NCBI GenBank assembly: GCA_964389525.1
Contig: CAYMEX010000003.1
Coordinates: 1 to 64,000, forward strand
Direction of reading: 5' to 3'
DNA: 64,000 nucleotides
Source of the DNA: JAFLTL01 sp964389525
GTDB lineage: Bacteria > Bacteroidota > Bacteroidia > Bacteroidales > Muribaculaceae
Positions 17,601 through 26,251 of this stretch are shown here, piece by piece (the first letter of the stretch is position 1; each line of letters begins with the position of its first letter). Under the pieces are notes generated by a model. It was not told where the DNA came from. It saw only the letters and a program-made list of their open reading frames with translations, and searched no databases. The position numbers were made by a program, and so were the translations under genes.

Positions 17601-17648
17601 TATGCCAACGTCAGAAAACTGTCGCTCGGACTCAAGGCGACTTTCTAA
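14622..17648 (+). CDS. SusC/RagA family TonB-dependent outer-membrane receptor, start region out of frame
   Basis: The open frame gives about 1008 residues. It contains an N-terminal carboxypeptidase-regulatory-like domain (GIVLDKEGEPLIGASVRVEG), a TonB-box-like stretch and the SusC signature VVVGYGVQKK. A plug follows (ITIRGNNTINSASPLVIVDG, then SVLKDAASAAIYGVQAANGV), then a 22-strand-type beta barrel ending in LGLKATF. It imports oligosaccharides or peptides with its SusD partner. The natural start is probably ATG 14597, which encodes a lysine-plus-hydrophobic signal peptide (MYKKFITAIAASLLL), but the ten-G tract at 14651-14660 shifts that frame by one base. The only start in the long frame is TTG 14622, giving a poor signal sequence. 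The ligand is unknown. Confidence 0.88.
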   Translation: MLLLFSSAPEGGGYLLSAEPFAASQQQTELCKGIVLDKEGEPLIGASVRVEGTTIGATTDLDGAFSIKGVKKGATVTVTCIGYAAESKTWDGTDLYFTLSEDQQLLDEVVVVGYGVQKKANVTGAVSSMKAADFEDRAVASISAAMAGEMPGVVVVQQSGAPGSQTGNITIRGNNTINSASPLVIVDGVPGSMNNIDPQDVESISVLKDAASAAIYGVQAANGVILVTTKKGKLNTAPVISYSGSVSFTNATTHLDPVNARDYTMLYREALLNGNPNADVSSWDDRLAQYDRGELDPVGTDWWDETFKSHGTETAHTVQVNGGSASTTYMASLGYLYQGGLLDQTNYNRYNARVNLDTQLKKWVKFGINTSFYRGISKDGYNGYSTILQHAQRLNATNKVYNDDGGFHAPNGFQNPVAERDNRTGIYKQTADQLFTNFYLDITPIEGLSIRPLFSWRHDTTDRYAQKHILEYDGGTNNGENGQRSGYHRYYNYNWMTYQAVANYNKTFAEKHNLALLAGYEAQRYMIRISELTRTGGGDNALDQVLGSLSTSGMGNKDYGYDLNRRSWFGRIQYDFDTRYLFEANFRADASSRFPKDNRWGYFPAVSAAWRISQESFMENTRDWLSQLKIRLGWGRTGNEELDDDTYYPGVATYAYENLLIGQNLYSALYEGLYVNNNLKWATVTNLELGIEAGLFDNRLTFEGSIYKKSTDGMLLQLPVQTALGVDAPYQNAGKVENKGVDITIGYRDQVNKDWSYNITLNAGYNHNEITSLAGTSPNIDKENVFMEGYPVTSYYGYICDGLFKNQAELEKGPVRTGTEKPGDLRYKDLDGDGRITDADRTVIGKRMPSWMGGVNVGVNFRNFDFSMLWQGAFDYERYMNGEATQAFYNSGGINKWQMEQRWTESNPNGTYPRLYTNFGGSPNSVVSSYWMEDASYIRLKNLTLGYTLPIALTEKIGVSKLRVYFNGENLLTFSDLFDKGIDPEAPAGRGAYYANVRKLSLGLKATF
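14651..14660 (+). repeat. Ten-G homopolymer in the susC signal-peptide region
   Basis: Ten consecutive G follow GGA at 14648-14650. Read from ATG 14597 the tract leads to TAG at 14669-14671. With nine G (or twelve) the same ATG would run into the long SusC frame. It is either a slippage-prone contingency tract or a base-count error in the assembly. Confidence 0.9.
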
Positions 17649-17687
17649 GACCGAATTACCAAAACTCAATCTAACGCAAGAACAACA

Positions 17688-19400
17688 ATGAAATTCAAAT
17701 ATACAGGCATAGTCGCATCGCTCCTCTTTGCGCTTGGCTTCAGCTCGTGCGTGGATCTTGACACCGCTCCGCTCGACCAGAAGTCCGACGCGACGATGTG
17801 GCAGACAACCAACGACGCAATGGCCGGAGTGTCGATACTCTACGCGATCCTCCCCGACGCTATGTGGCTCAACGACGAGGACGTCTACACCGACAACGCC
17901 GTGCACGGCATCAAGTGGGCCGTGGCAAACCGCGCACACGGTGTGTGGTCGGCCGACGACTTCGACTGGCACACAGAGTACACCTACATCCGCTACGCCA
18001 ACCTTGTGTTCGCCAACATCGACAAAGTGAAGGACATATCCGAAGCCGACAAAAACAACATCCTCGGACAGGCACACTTCTTCCGCGCCTACATCTACGG
18101 TGAGCTCATCAAGCAGTTCGGCGATGTCCCCTACATCACCGAGCCCCTCGAGCTCAGCCAGCAGGGCGACATCACCCGCGAGGACTGGGCTGTGGTCTAC
18201 GAGAAAGTGATGAAAGACTACGACGATGCCATAAGACTTCTGCCGGAAACCACTTCCGACGGACGCGTCAACAAAGCCGTGGCCTACGGCTTCAAGGCAC
18301 GCCACGCACTCTACTTCGCAAACCCCGACTGCCCGCACTACATTGCCAGCGGTTACCAGACCGCAGCCGACTGCGCCAAAGCCATCATGAACATGGGCGT
18401 CTACGAGCTCTATGACGGCAACTACTCAGGCACAGCCAAAGACTACGACGGCAAGTATGCCGAGATGTTCTGGGGACTCAACATGGCCAACTCCAAAGAG
18501 GCTCTCATCTGCAAGAACTACATAGCAAGCCTTGACCATGGCGCAGAGTTCATCGGATTCGAGGCATTCCCCACACTCGGCTGGGGTGGCACAAACCCCA
18601 CACAGGGTCTTGTAGACTGCTTCGAGGACTGTGAGGGAGCGCCGATCGCCAAGTCGAAGGTCTACGACCCGCTTCACCCCGACCAGAACCGCGACCCGCG
18701 CCTCAAAGTCAACGTTATCTTCTCGGGCGAGGAGATGTATGGCGTAGAAGTCAACACTAAGCCGCTCAACTCGGCAGGCGTGCGCGCCCTCTTCGGCAAC
18801 GCCGGAGCATGCGGCGACGCCACACTCACAGGCTACCACGCCAGAAAGTGGCTCAACCCCGCCGTATATCCCGGCTCCGAAGGATGGAAACACGACGCAT
18901 CACCCGCATGTATGCGCTACACCGAAGTGCTCCTCACTTTCGCCGAGGCAAAGAACGAGCTCAGCCCGCTCGACCCCGAGGCTTTCGCAGCCGTCAACCA
19001 GGTGCGCGCCCGCGTAGGCATGCCCGCGCTCCAGAACAACGACCCGAGCAAACCCACATACTGCGCAACGCAGGACGATCTGCGCCAGCGCATCCGCAAC
19101 GAGTGGCGCGTCGAGTTCTGCTTCGAGGGTGACCACCGCCAGTGGGATGCACGACGCTGGAATATCGCCACCGACGTGCTCAACGCTCCGCGCTACACCT
19201 ACAAGTACAAGCTCTACAAAGATCCAGCAAACGCTCTCGAGGGCGACAACGACTACGTGTGCGACCTCTATGTCGGCGAAAACTATGAGATCACCGACCA
19301 GATCCTGCGCTACGAGGCACACAACTATCTGTTCCCCATACCGCAGACACAGATCAAGCTCAACAAGAACCTGAAACAGAATCCCGGCTACACATATTGA
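17688..19400 (+). CDS. SusD/RagB family outer-membrane lipoprotein
   Basis: A 570-residue SusD homologue, 39 bp after susC. The signal peptide ends in a lipobox-like FSSC with C21 as the lipidation site. The SusD-like N-terminal TPR region includes FFRAYIYGELIKQFGDVPYITEPL, the hallmark helix of the family. The C-terminal part includes YTEVLLTFAEAKNEL and a typical ending LFPIPQTQIKLNKNLKQNPGY. It caps the SusC barrel at the cell surface and helps to bind the ligand. No glycan-active enzyme follows in the same operon, so this pair may serve a non-starch ligand. Confidence 0.95.
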   Translation: MKFKYTGIVASLLFALGFSSCVDLDTAPLDQKSDATMWQTTNDAMAGVSILYAILPDAMWLNDEDVYTDNAVHGIKWAVANRAHGVWSADDFDWHTEYTYIRYANLVFANIDKVKDISEADKNNILGQAHFFRAYIYGELIKQFGDVPYITEPLELSQQGDITREDWAVVYEKVMKDYDDAIRLLPETTSDGRVNKAVAYGFKARHALYFANPDCPHYIASGYQTAADCAKAIMNMGVYELYDGNYSGTAKDYDGKYAEMFWGLNMANSKEALICKNYIASLDHGAEFIGFEAFPTLGWGGTNPTQGLVDCFEDCEGAPIAKSKVYDPLHPDQNRDPRLKVNVIFSGEEMYGVEVNTKPLNSAGVRALFGNAGACGDATLTGYHARKWLNPAVYPGSEGWKHDASPACMRYTEVLLTFAEAKNELSPLDPEAFAAVNQVRARVGMPALQNNDPSKPTYCATQDDLRQRIRNEWRVEFCFEGDHRQWDARRWNIATDVLNAPRYTYKYKLYKDPANALEGDNDYVCDLYVGENYEITDQILRYEAHNYLFPIPQTQIKLNKNLKQNPGYTY

Positions 19401-19422
19401 TCCGGCAGAAACCCCCACATTC

Positions 19423-19463
19423 AGCGGGAGGCGCCACAACGGCGTCTCCCGCTTCTGTTTTTC
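19423..19463 (+). terminator. Rho-independent terminator after susD
   Basis: A 13-bp stem (19423-19435 with 19441-19453, one G-T pair) with a 5-nt loop, followed by TTCTGTTTTT. It closes the susCD unit. Confidence 0.85.
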
Positions 19464-19526
19464 CGACAACGCGCGTCACCACGTGAAAAACAGCACGCAA
19501 CCGGCCGGCAATGACAAAAAAAACGA

Positions 19527-19534
19527 TAACTTTG
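19527..19534 (+). promoter_or_regulatory. Candidate -7 box upstream of the DUF6057-like gene
   Basis: TAACTTTG matches TAnnTTTG. No clear -33 TTTG is seen at 19-21 nt upstream. A start near 19541 would place the family-A hairpin (19545-19569) at the very 5' end of the transcript. Confidence 0.4.
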
Positions 19535-19544
19535 TATCTGTCAC

Positions 19545-19569
19545 GTAGGGGCGTGCGACAGTACGCCCA
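19545..19569 (+). repeat. Family-A hairpin repeat, single copy
   Basis: GTAGG plus the GGGCGTGC-GACA-GTACGCCC hairpin, identical in core to the copies at 34283 and 34331. It lies between the susD terminator and the DUF6057-like gene, just downstream of a candidate -7 box. Confidence 0.85.
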
Positions 19570-19625
19570 CCAACCCCCGAAAACGCCCAAACACATTGCA
19601 GCTCTCCAATCGCAATCACTCCGTT

Positions 19626-21077
19626 ATGTCTAAAACCAGAAACATAAAATACGGTCACATACTCGCCCTGGTCGCCGTAGCCCTCTTTGTCTGCGTCATG
19701 ACCGCGCTGCTCACACTGCATGAGCACATCATCTTCTATCAGGAACGCCACTCGCTGTTTCTCTACTCAGCCGACTACGTGAGCGACATGCTCCACTGGA
19801 AAGGGCTGCCCGCCTGCATCGGAGCATTCATGGTGCAGTTCTACCACATACCCGCCCTCGGAGCCGCCGTCACAGCCGCGATGCTTGCGGGCGTCTACCT
19901 GTTCACCGAACTCACCATACGCAACGTCACCGGCCGGCGCGACCTGCTGCAGACCGGCGTCATCGCCGCCGTCGCCCTCTACTTCACGCTCGACGGCATC
20001 GACGAGACTCCCGCATGGGCAGCGATAGCCTTTGTGGCGATGCTCGGCGTGTGGCTGCTGTCGCGCCTCATGCCCGGACGGCGGCGCGCCCCGCGCCCAC
20101 TCGGCGTCAGGGGAGCCATAGTGCAGATCGTGCTCGCGGCAGCCTACATCACGGCCGGATTCTACACCGAGATCGCCATCTACGACCGTCCGACACGCGC
20201 CATGCTGCGCGCCGAGAAGGCCATCGTCGCCCGCGACTGGGACGGAGCCATCGACATCACGGGGCGCTATCTCTCGACCGGACGCGTCAACAAACTCATG
20301 TTCTATCTGCGCAACATCGCGCTGGCCGAGAAAGGAGAGCTCGTCGACCACATGTTCGACTATCCACTCAAGCCGGGGCAGACCGCGCTCGCCTTCCCCT
20401 GGCACGGCGAAGGACGCGAGGCCGAGTACGGACATCTCGTCCACGAGCTCACGGGCGACATCAATGCCGCCCACCACTGGGCATTCGAGGCACTCACCAC
20501 ATGGGGCGAGACCGCCCCGCATCTGATCGATCTCGCACGCTACAACGTGGCGCTCGGTCGACCGCAGGTAGCGCGGAAATTTGCCGGCAAACTCGCGCAG
20601 AGCCTTTTCTACCGCGACGAAGCCGACACGATCATGCGGCAGATCGAAGGCACAATGCCCCCCGCGCTGCACGTGGCGCAGCCCGACACCCTCGCCGTCA
20701 AGTGGATCAACGTCCACGACTTCCGCCCCAACCTGCTGCAGAACTACAAAGCCGACCCATCCAACGACATCGCGCGACAGTATCTCATCGCGGCCCTGCT
20801 CGCCAGCAACGAGCTCCCCACACTCATGCCGCTGCTGCGCCCCGACGATCTGAAGATACGCAACATACGCCAGGCCGTGCTCATCTACAGCCTCGACCCG
20901 CAGTCAAAGCCGCTCGACACGTTCGGGCTTGAGGTGAGCGACGAGACGGGACGCGAGTTCAGCCGCTTCATCGAGATGTACAAGCAACGCAGCGTCCGCA
21001 TCGAGCAGGAGTTCGGAGACACGTTCTTCTACTACGTCCACCTCATCTGGCCCTCCATCAAGACACAACAGCAATAA
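19626..21077 (+). CDS. Multispan membrane protein, DUF6057-like
   Basis: A 483-residue protein starting at ATG 19626. The first ~190 residues contain several hydrophobic segments (HILALVAVALFVCVMTALLTL, GAAVTAAMLAGVYLFTELTI, AAIAFVAMLGVWLLSRLM, IVQIVLAAAYITAGFYTEIAIY). The remainder is soluble and helical, TPR-like in character (AEKAIVARDWDGAIDITGRYLSTGR, ARYNVALGRPQVARKFAGKLAQ). It resembles the Bacteroidota family annotated DUF6057, of unknown function. The next gene follows after 29 bp and encodes a haem-motif lipoprotein, so the two probably work together at the envelope. Confidence 0.75.
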   Translation: MSKTRNIKYGHILALVAVALFVCVMTALLTLHEHIIFYQERHSLFLYSADYVSDMLHWKGLPACIGAFMVQFYHIPALGAAVTAAMLAGVYLFTELTIRNVTGRRDLLQTGVIAAVALYFTLDGIDETPAWAAIAFVAMLGVWLLSRLMPGRRRAPRPLGVRGAIVQIVLAAAYITAGFYTEIAIYDRPTRAMLRAEKAIVARDWDGAIDITGRYLSTGRVNKLMFYLRNIALAEKGELVDHMFDYPLKPGQTALAFPWHGEGREAEYGHLVHELTGDINAAHHWAFEALTTWGETAPHLIDLARYNVALGRPQVARKFAGKLAQSLFYRDEADTIMRQIEGTMPPALHVAQPDTLAVKWINVHDFRPNLLQNYKADPSNDIARQYLIAALLASNELPTLMPLLRPDDLKIRNIRQAVLIYSLDPQSKPLDTFGLEVSDETGREFSRFIEMYKQRSVRIEQEFGDTFFYYVHLIWPSIKTQQQ

Positions 21078-21106
21078 CCCACTCCCCCTCCACCATCACC
21101 CCCGAC

Positions 21107-22549
21107 ATGAAAACAGCAACGCTCTGTGCCATAGCCCTCGCGTCGGTCATGGCCGCATGCTCGCCCCGCCGGCCCGCCGACCCGCAGCCGATCGACCGCA
21201 CACCGGCCATATATCCCGACTTCGGCGGAGCCACACTCCCGGCCAACATCGCCGCCCCGACCTTTATGATCGACGAGGAAGCCGAAAGCTACTTCACCGA
21301 GATAGGAGCCGTAGGCCGCGAGCCCGCAATAGCCATAGGCTCACGCTCGGCCGTCGTCGTTCCGCCCCTCGACACATGGCACGCGCTTCTGGCCGAGACG
21401 GCAGGCGACAGCATCTACGTGCGCGTGTCGATCACACGTCACGACGGCAGCGCCGGGCAGATGGCCGACATAATATGCCCCGTGTCGGCCGACACCATCG
21501 ACAGCTACCTCGTCTACCGCCTCCTCTACCCCGGCTATGAGCTCTGGAACGAGATAGGCATATATCAGCGCGATCTCACCTCCTACACACAGGAGCCCGT
21601 CATCGAGAACAAGGATATCGACAGCCAGTGCGTCAACTGCCACTCGTTTGCCGGAAACGCCCCCGAGACAATGATGATACACGTGCGCGGAGCGCAGGGA
21701 GGCACACTTCTCCGCCGCGACGGAGCCACCGTGAAGGTCAACCCCAAGTGCGAGGAGCTCCCCAACGGAGCCACATACCCCTCATGGCACCCGTCGGGCA
21801 AATTCATAGCCTTCTCAGCCAACAATATACAGCAGTTCTTCCACTCGCGCGGCACAAAGACGATCGAGGTCGTCGACCTCGACGCCGACATGTCGGTCTA
21901 CGACGTGGAGCGCGGCGAGGCAATCACCGACCCGCAGCTCAGCGGCGACGAGTGGATAGAGACCTTCCCGACATGGTCGCCCGACGGACAGACACTCTAT
22001 TTCTGCCGCGCACGCTCCTATACACGCCGCGAGGCACTCGACAGCGTCCGCTACGACCTCTGCCGCGTCGGCTTCGACCCCGCAGCCCGCACCTTCGGCG
22101 ATCCTGAAGTCATCGTGGCCGCCGCCGACAGCGCACGTTCAGTGTCGTTCCCACGCGTGTCGCCCGACGGACGCTGGCTGCTCTTCACCCTGTCATCCTA
22201 CGGCAACTTCTCGATATGGCATCCCGAGAGCGATCTCTGGCTTCTCGACCTCACCGACCTCACAGCGCGACCCGTCGACGAGATCAACAGCGACGACGTC
22301 GACAGCTATCACTCCTGGTCGGTCAACGGCAAGTGGGTCACGTTCAGCTCAAAGCGCATGGACGGCCTATGGGCGCGCCCCTTCATCGCGTCGTTCGACC
22401 CCGCCAACGGCCGCTTCGGCACACCATTCGTCGTCCCGCAGGACGATCCGCTCTTCTACGACGGCTTTATGAAGACCTACAACATACCCGAGCTCGTCAG
22501 CCGCAAGATCACCGCGACCGACGACTTCGTCTCGGCCGTGAAGAAATAA
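21107..22549 (+). CDS. PD40/TolB-propeller lipoprotein with CxxCH haem motif
   Basis: A 480-residue lipoprotein: the signal peptide has the lipobox VMAAC with C18. At 175-179 it contains CVNCH, the c-type haem attachment motif, in the context NKDIDSQCVNCHSFAGN. The C-terminal half has PD40/TolB propeller repeats (YPSWHPSGKFIAFSAN, FPTWSPDGQTLYFCRA, FPRVSPDGRWLLFTLS). Whether haem is attached depends on a Ccm system not seen here. Its place after the DUF6057-like gene suggests a conserved two-gene module. No enzymatic function is assigned. Some relatives are labelled cytochrome c family or TolB-like translocation proteins. Confidence 0.8.
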   Translation: MKTATLCAIALASVMAACSPRRPADPQPIDRTPAIYPDFGGATLPANIAAPTFMIDEEAESYFTEIGAVGREPAIAIGSRSAVVVPPLDTWHALLAETAGDSIYVRVSITRHDGSAGQMADIICPVSADTIDSYLVYRLLYPGYELWNEIGIYQRDLTSYTQEPVIENKDIDSQCVNCHSFAGNAPETMMIHVRGAQGGTLLRRDGATVKVNPKCEELPNGATYPSWHPSGKFIAFSANNIQQFFHSRGTKTIEVVDLDADMSVYDVERGEAITDPQLSGDEWIETFPTWSPDGQTLYFCRARSYTRREALDSVRYDLCRVGFDPAARTFGDPEVIVAAADSARSVSFPRVSPDGRWLLFTLSSYGNFSIWHPESDLWLLDLTDLTARPVDEINSDDVDSYHSWSVNGKWVTFSSKRMDGLWARPFIASFDPANGRFGTPFVVPQDDPLFYDGFMKTYNIPELVSRKITATDDFVSAVKK

Positions 22550-22584
22550 CCGCCGCCGCTACACTCCCTTTGAGAAAAAAAACA

Positions 22585-22592
22585 TATCTTTG
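22585..22592 (+). promoter_or_regulatory. Candidate -7 box of the pta-ackA operon
   Basis: TATCTTTG matches TAnnTTTG exactly and lies 44 bp before the pta ATG. The nearest TTTG (22569-22572) is only 12 nt away, so the -33 element is not convincing. Confidence 0.5.
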
Positions 22593-22636
22593 GGATAATA
22601 AACAAAAACAACGTCTACACTTCACAATACTTGACC

Positions 22637-23656
22637 ATGGAATTGTTTGACAAAATGAAAGCCAAGGCTAAGGCCGACCGACAGCGCATCGTGCTGCCCG
22701 AAGGCACTGAGCCACGCACACTCACCGCTGCCGACCGCATCATAGCCGACGGCCTCGCCGAAATCACACTCATCGGCAACCCCGTAGAGATCCTACGACT
22801 CGCCGACGAGATGGGACTCGCCAACATCGCCAAAGCAAATATCGTCGATCCGGCCGACGAAGCCGTCATCGACCGCTACGCGCCACTCTTCTTCGAGCTC
22901 CGCAAGAAAAAAGGCATCTCGATGGAAGAAGCACGTCTCACTACACACAACCCGCTCTATCTCGGGTGCCTCATGGTCAAGGCCGGCGACGCCGACGGAC
23001 AGGTGGCCGGAGCAATGAACACAACCGGCAACGTACTCCGCGCGGCTTTCCAGGTCATAAAGACACAGCCAGGCATACAGGTCGTGTCGGGAGCATTCCT
23101 CATGCTGCTCCCCGCCGGACTCAACTACGGCACCGACGGAATACTCATCTTCGCCGACTGCGCAGTTGTGCCCGACCCCACTGCCGAAGAGCTCGCACAG
23201 ATCGCCGTGTCGGCCGCACAGACCGCACGCGACATTGCAGGCATAGAGCCACGCGTGGCCATACTCAGCTTCTCGACCAAGGGCAGCGCCAAGCATGAGC
23301 GCGTCGACAAAGTCATCGAGGCCACACGCCTCGCACACGAGATGGCACCCGAACTCATACTCGACGGCGAGCTTCAGGCCGACGCATCGATCGTACCCTC
23401 AGTCGCCTCATCAAAGGCCCCCAACTCACCCCTGAGCGGACGCGCCAACGTGCTCGTATTCCCGAGCCTCGAGGTCGGCAACATCGCCTACAAGCTCGTG
23501 CAGCGTCTCGGCGGAGTCGAGGCTGTAGGACCTGTGCTGCAGGGCCTCGCAGCTCCCGTCAACGACCTCTCGCGCGGATGCTACCCCGAAGACATCTACA
23601 AGACAATCATTATGACCTGCAACCAGGCCATCGGTCTCAAAGAAAACAAAGCCTGA
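22637..23656 (+). CDS. pta: Phosphate acetyltransferase
   Basis: A 339-residue enzyme of the short, single-domain PTA_PTB type without the DRTGG/P-loop N-terminal region found in E. coli Pta. It interconverts acetyl-CoA and acetyl phosphate. Characteristic segments are RIVLPEGTEPRTLTAADRI at the start, VAGAMNTTGNVLRAAFQVIKT and ANVLVFPSLEVGNIAYKLVQRLGG near the end. ATG 22637 is used; a TTG two codons earlier is less likely. ackA follows after 8 bp, so the acetate-forming, ATP-yielding pair is one operon, as expected for a fermentative anaerobe. Confidence 0.95.
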   Translation: MELFDKMKAKAKADRQRIVLPEGTEPRTLTAADRIIADGLAEITLIGNPVEILRLADEMGLANIAKANIVDPADEAVIDRYAPLFFELRKKKGISMEEARLTTHNPLYLGCLMVKAGDADGQVAGAMNTTGNVLRAAFQVIKTQPGIQVVSGAFLMLLPAGLNYGTDGILIFADCAVVPDPTAEELAQIAVSAAQTARDIAGIEPRVAILSFSTKGSAKHERVDKVIEATRLAHEMAPELILDGELQADASIVPSVASSKAPNSPLSGRANVLVFPSLEVGNIAYKLVQRLGGVEAVGPVLQGLAAPVNDLSRGCYPEDIYKTIIMTCNQAIGLKENKA

Positions 23657-23664
23657 ACAACACC

Positions 23665-24876
23665 ATGAAGATACTCGTGCTCAACTGCGGATCAAGCAGT
23701 GTGAAATACAAACTCATCGACACCGACAACGACGCCACTCTCGCCGAAGGCGGTGTAGAGAAAATCGGACTCCCCGACGGATTCCTCAAATACAAAGACT
23801 TCTCAAAAGGCACCAAAGAGATAACCGAGCTCGGACTCACCGACCACAAAGGCGCCGTAAAGGCCATACTCGACAACCTCACAAGCCCCGACACAGGCGT
23901 CATCTCAAGCTTCAGCGAGATCGATGCCGTCGGACACCGTGTGGTGCACGGAGCCGAGAAGTTCAGCAAGTCGGTGCTCATCGACGACGAGGTAAAAGAC
24001 ATGGTGAAACAGTGCTACGACCTCGCGCCGCTCCACAACCCCGCCAACATTACAGGCATCGAGGCTATCGAGGCAGTGCTCCCCGACGTGCCGCAGGTAG
24101 GAGTGTTTGACACCGCCTTCCACCAGACCATGCCCGCCAAGAGCTACATGTACGCCCTCCCCTACAAGTACTACACCGAAGACGGAGTGCGCCGCTACGG
24201 CTTCCACGGCACAAGCCACCGCTACGTCAGCCAGCGCGTGGGCGAGTTCCTCGGAGTCGACATCACTAAGCTCAAGATCATCACATGCCACGTCGGCAAC
24301 GGCGGATCGATCACGGCCGTCCTCAACGGCAAGAGCGTCGACACATCGATGGGACTCACACCCACCGAGGGACTCATGATGGGCACACGCTGCGGCGACG
24401 TCGATCCCGGAGCGCTCACCTACATCATGCACCGCCACAACCTCGACGCCGACGGACTCCAGCGCGTCATCAACAAAGAGAGCGGCATGCTCGGCGTCAG
24501 CGAGATCTCATCCGACATGCGCGAGATCGAGAACGCAGTCAACAACGGCGATCCCCGCGCCACACTCGGCCTCGAGATGTATGAGCAGCGCATCATCAAA
24601 TACATCGGAGCATACGCAGCCGAGATGGGAGGCGTCGACATCATCGTCTTCACAGGCGGTGTCGGCGAGAACCAGACCGGACTCCGCGCCGACGTATGCC
24701 GTCCGCTCGCATTCATGGGCGTAGACATCGACGAGACCGTCAACGCAGGTGTGCGCGGCAAGGAAGCCGTCATCTCCACACCCGGCTCAAAAGTCACCGT
24801 CGCCGTCATCCCCACCGACGAGGAGCTCATGATCGCACGCGACACACGCGAGATCGTCTCAGCCCTCAGGAAGTAA
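23665..24876 (+). CDS. ackA: Acetate kinase
   Basis: A 403-residue ASKHA-fold kinase converting acetyl phosphate and ADP to acetate and ATP. The first acetokinase signature VLNCGSSSVKYKL is at 4-16, and the second includes GFHGTSHRYVSQRV near 174. HVGNGGSITAV, with the phosphate loop, and FTGGVGENQTGLR near 330 complete the active site. ATG 23665 gives the canonical MKILVLNCGSSS start; the frame is open upstream into pta but that extension is not part of the family. It is coupled to pta by an 8-bp gap. Confidence 0.96.
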   Translation: MKILVLNCGSSSVKYKLIDTDNDATLAEGGVEKIGLPDGFLKYKDFSKGTKEITELGLTDHKGAVKAILDNLTSPDTGVISSFSEIDAVGHRVVHGAEKFSKSVLIDDEVKDMVKQCYDLAPLHNPANITGIEAIEAVLPDVPQVGVFDTAFHQTMPAKSYMYALPYKYYTEDGVRRYGFHGTSHRYVSQRVGEFLGVDITKLKIITCHVGNGGSITAVLNGKSVDTSMGLTPTEGLMMGTRCGDVDPGALTYIMHRHNLDADGLQRVINKESGMLGVSEISSDMREIENAVNNGDPRATLGLEMYEQRIIKYIGAYAAEMGGVDIIVFTGGVGENQTGLRADVCRPLAFMGVDIDETVNAGVRGKEAVISTPGSKVTVAVIPTDEELMIARDTREIVSALRK

Positions 24877-24901
24877 GGAACGGCAACACACTCTCCTCAT
24901 T

Positions 24902-26248
24902 TTGAATACATTTTCCAACTATCTTACAGCGGTAGCCGACTTCGTGTGCGGCTACCCGCTTTTTTTCATACTCATAGGAGGAGGACTATACCTCTTCATC
25001 TCCTCGGGAGCCGTCTCCATACGCCGTCTGCCCGAGGCTCTGCGGCAGCTGCGCGAGCGACCAGCAGCCGACGGCGCCGCCGCCGGACAGATATCATCAC
25101 TCCAGGCACTCTGCTCCGTCGTGGCCGCCACAATAGGCATGGGTAACATCGCCGGAGTCGCAATAGCCCTCGTCGTCGGAGGCCCCGGAGCCATCTTCTG
25201 GATGTGGGTGAGCGCACTCGTCGGCATGTGCACAAAATACCACGAAGGAGTCCTCGCCATAGCCTACCGCCGCACACTCCCCGACAGCTCGACACGCGGA
25301 GGCACAATGTACATCATCGAGAACGCACTCGGCCCACGCTGGCGCTGGCTCGCCGTCACATTCGCCGTAGCAGGCATGTTCGGCACACTCTGCATCATGA
25401 ACGCCAACCAGCTCGCCGAAGCCACCGTCTCGATCGTACCCCACACATCCGGCGACGAGCCATTCATCCGCCTCCTCGTCGGCATCACACTCGCCTTCGT
25501 CACCGCGCTCGTCGTGCTCGGAGGCATACGCCGCATCGCACGCGTAGCCTCGGTAATGGTGCCATTCATGGTCGGCGTCTACTTCCTCGCCGTCCTCTAC
25601 ATCCTCATCGACCGCTGCGATCAGGTGCCAGCAGCCTTTCAGTCAATCTTCGCCGAAGCATTCAACCTACGCGCAGGATTCGGCGCACTCATCGGCACCG
25701 CACTCATCGGCGCACGCCGCGCCGCACTCGTCAACGACGCAGGCGTAGGCACAGCCACCATCATGCACGCCGAGAGCCGGGGCACATCGCCCGTCCGCGA
25801 GGGACTCATAGCCATGCTCGGCCCCGGCATCGACTCAGGCTTCGTCTGCACCCTCACCGCACTCGCCCTCCTCGTGGCCGGAGACTTCACCAGCGTCGAC
25901 GGCGTAAAAGGCCTCGAAGTCGCCATGCACGCATTCGGCAACGCCATACCAGGCGGACAGTACATACTCATGCTCATCGTCGCCTGTTTCGGCCTTTCAT
26001 CACTATTCAGCTACTCATTCTACGGCAACCGTTGCGCCACCTACCTTTTCGGCGAACGCCACGCACGCATCCACACATGGGGATTCATACTCACCCTCAT
26101 CCTTTTCGCCGTAGTGCCCCTTCAGGCCGCAGTCGGTCTATGCGACCTCCTTTACGCCTTCATGGCCATCCCCACCATGATCACCGTCCTGATGCTCAGC
26201 CGCAAAGTCCGCGCCCTCACCCGCGCCCACTTCTCTCCCAAAAACTAA
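24902..26248 (+). CDS. Amino acid carrier, AGCS (alanine/glycine:cation symporter) family
   Basis: A 448-residue inner-membrane protein with about 10-11 hydrophobic segments. The AGCS signature is clear in the first third, with IGMGNIAGVAIALVVGGPGA followed by MWVSALVGMCTKYHEG, and GIRRIARVASVMVPFMVG further on. It imports alanine or glycine with sodium or protons; the exact substrate is inferred only from family. TTG 24902 is the only start that preserves the N-terminal helix. It sits 25 bp after ackA and may be co-transcribed. Its stop codon (26246-26248) ends 3 bp before the first AGCTA repeat array. Confidence 0.9.
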   Translation: MNTFSNYLTAVADFVCGYPLFFILIGGGLYLFISSGAVSIRRLPEALRQLRERPAADGAAAGQISSLQALCSVVAATIGMGNIAGVAIALVVGGPGAIFWMWVSALVGMCTKYHEGVLAIAYRRTLPDSSTRGGTMYIIENALGPRWRWLAVTFAVAGMFGTLCIMNANQLAEATVSIVPHTSGDEPFIRLLVGITLAFVTALVVLGGIRRIARVASVMVPFMVGVYFLAVLYILIDRCDQVPAAFQSIFAEAFNLRAGFGALIGTALIGARRAALVNDAGVGTATIMHAESRGTSPVREGLIAMLGPGIDSGFVCTLTALALLVAGDFTSVDGVKGLEVAMHAFGNAIPGGQYILMLIVACFGLSSLFSYSFYGNRCATYLFGERHARIHTWGFILTLILFAVVPLQAAVGLCDLLYAFMAIPTMITVLMLSRKVRALTRAHFSPKN

Positions 26249-26251
26249 AAA

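Noticed and set aside
14597..17648. Calling susC a plain pseudogene
   Set aside because: Only a single base in a homopolymer is wrong, promoter and the rest of the frame are intact, and SusD follows intact. A switchable gene or sequence error is more likely.
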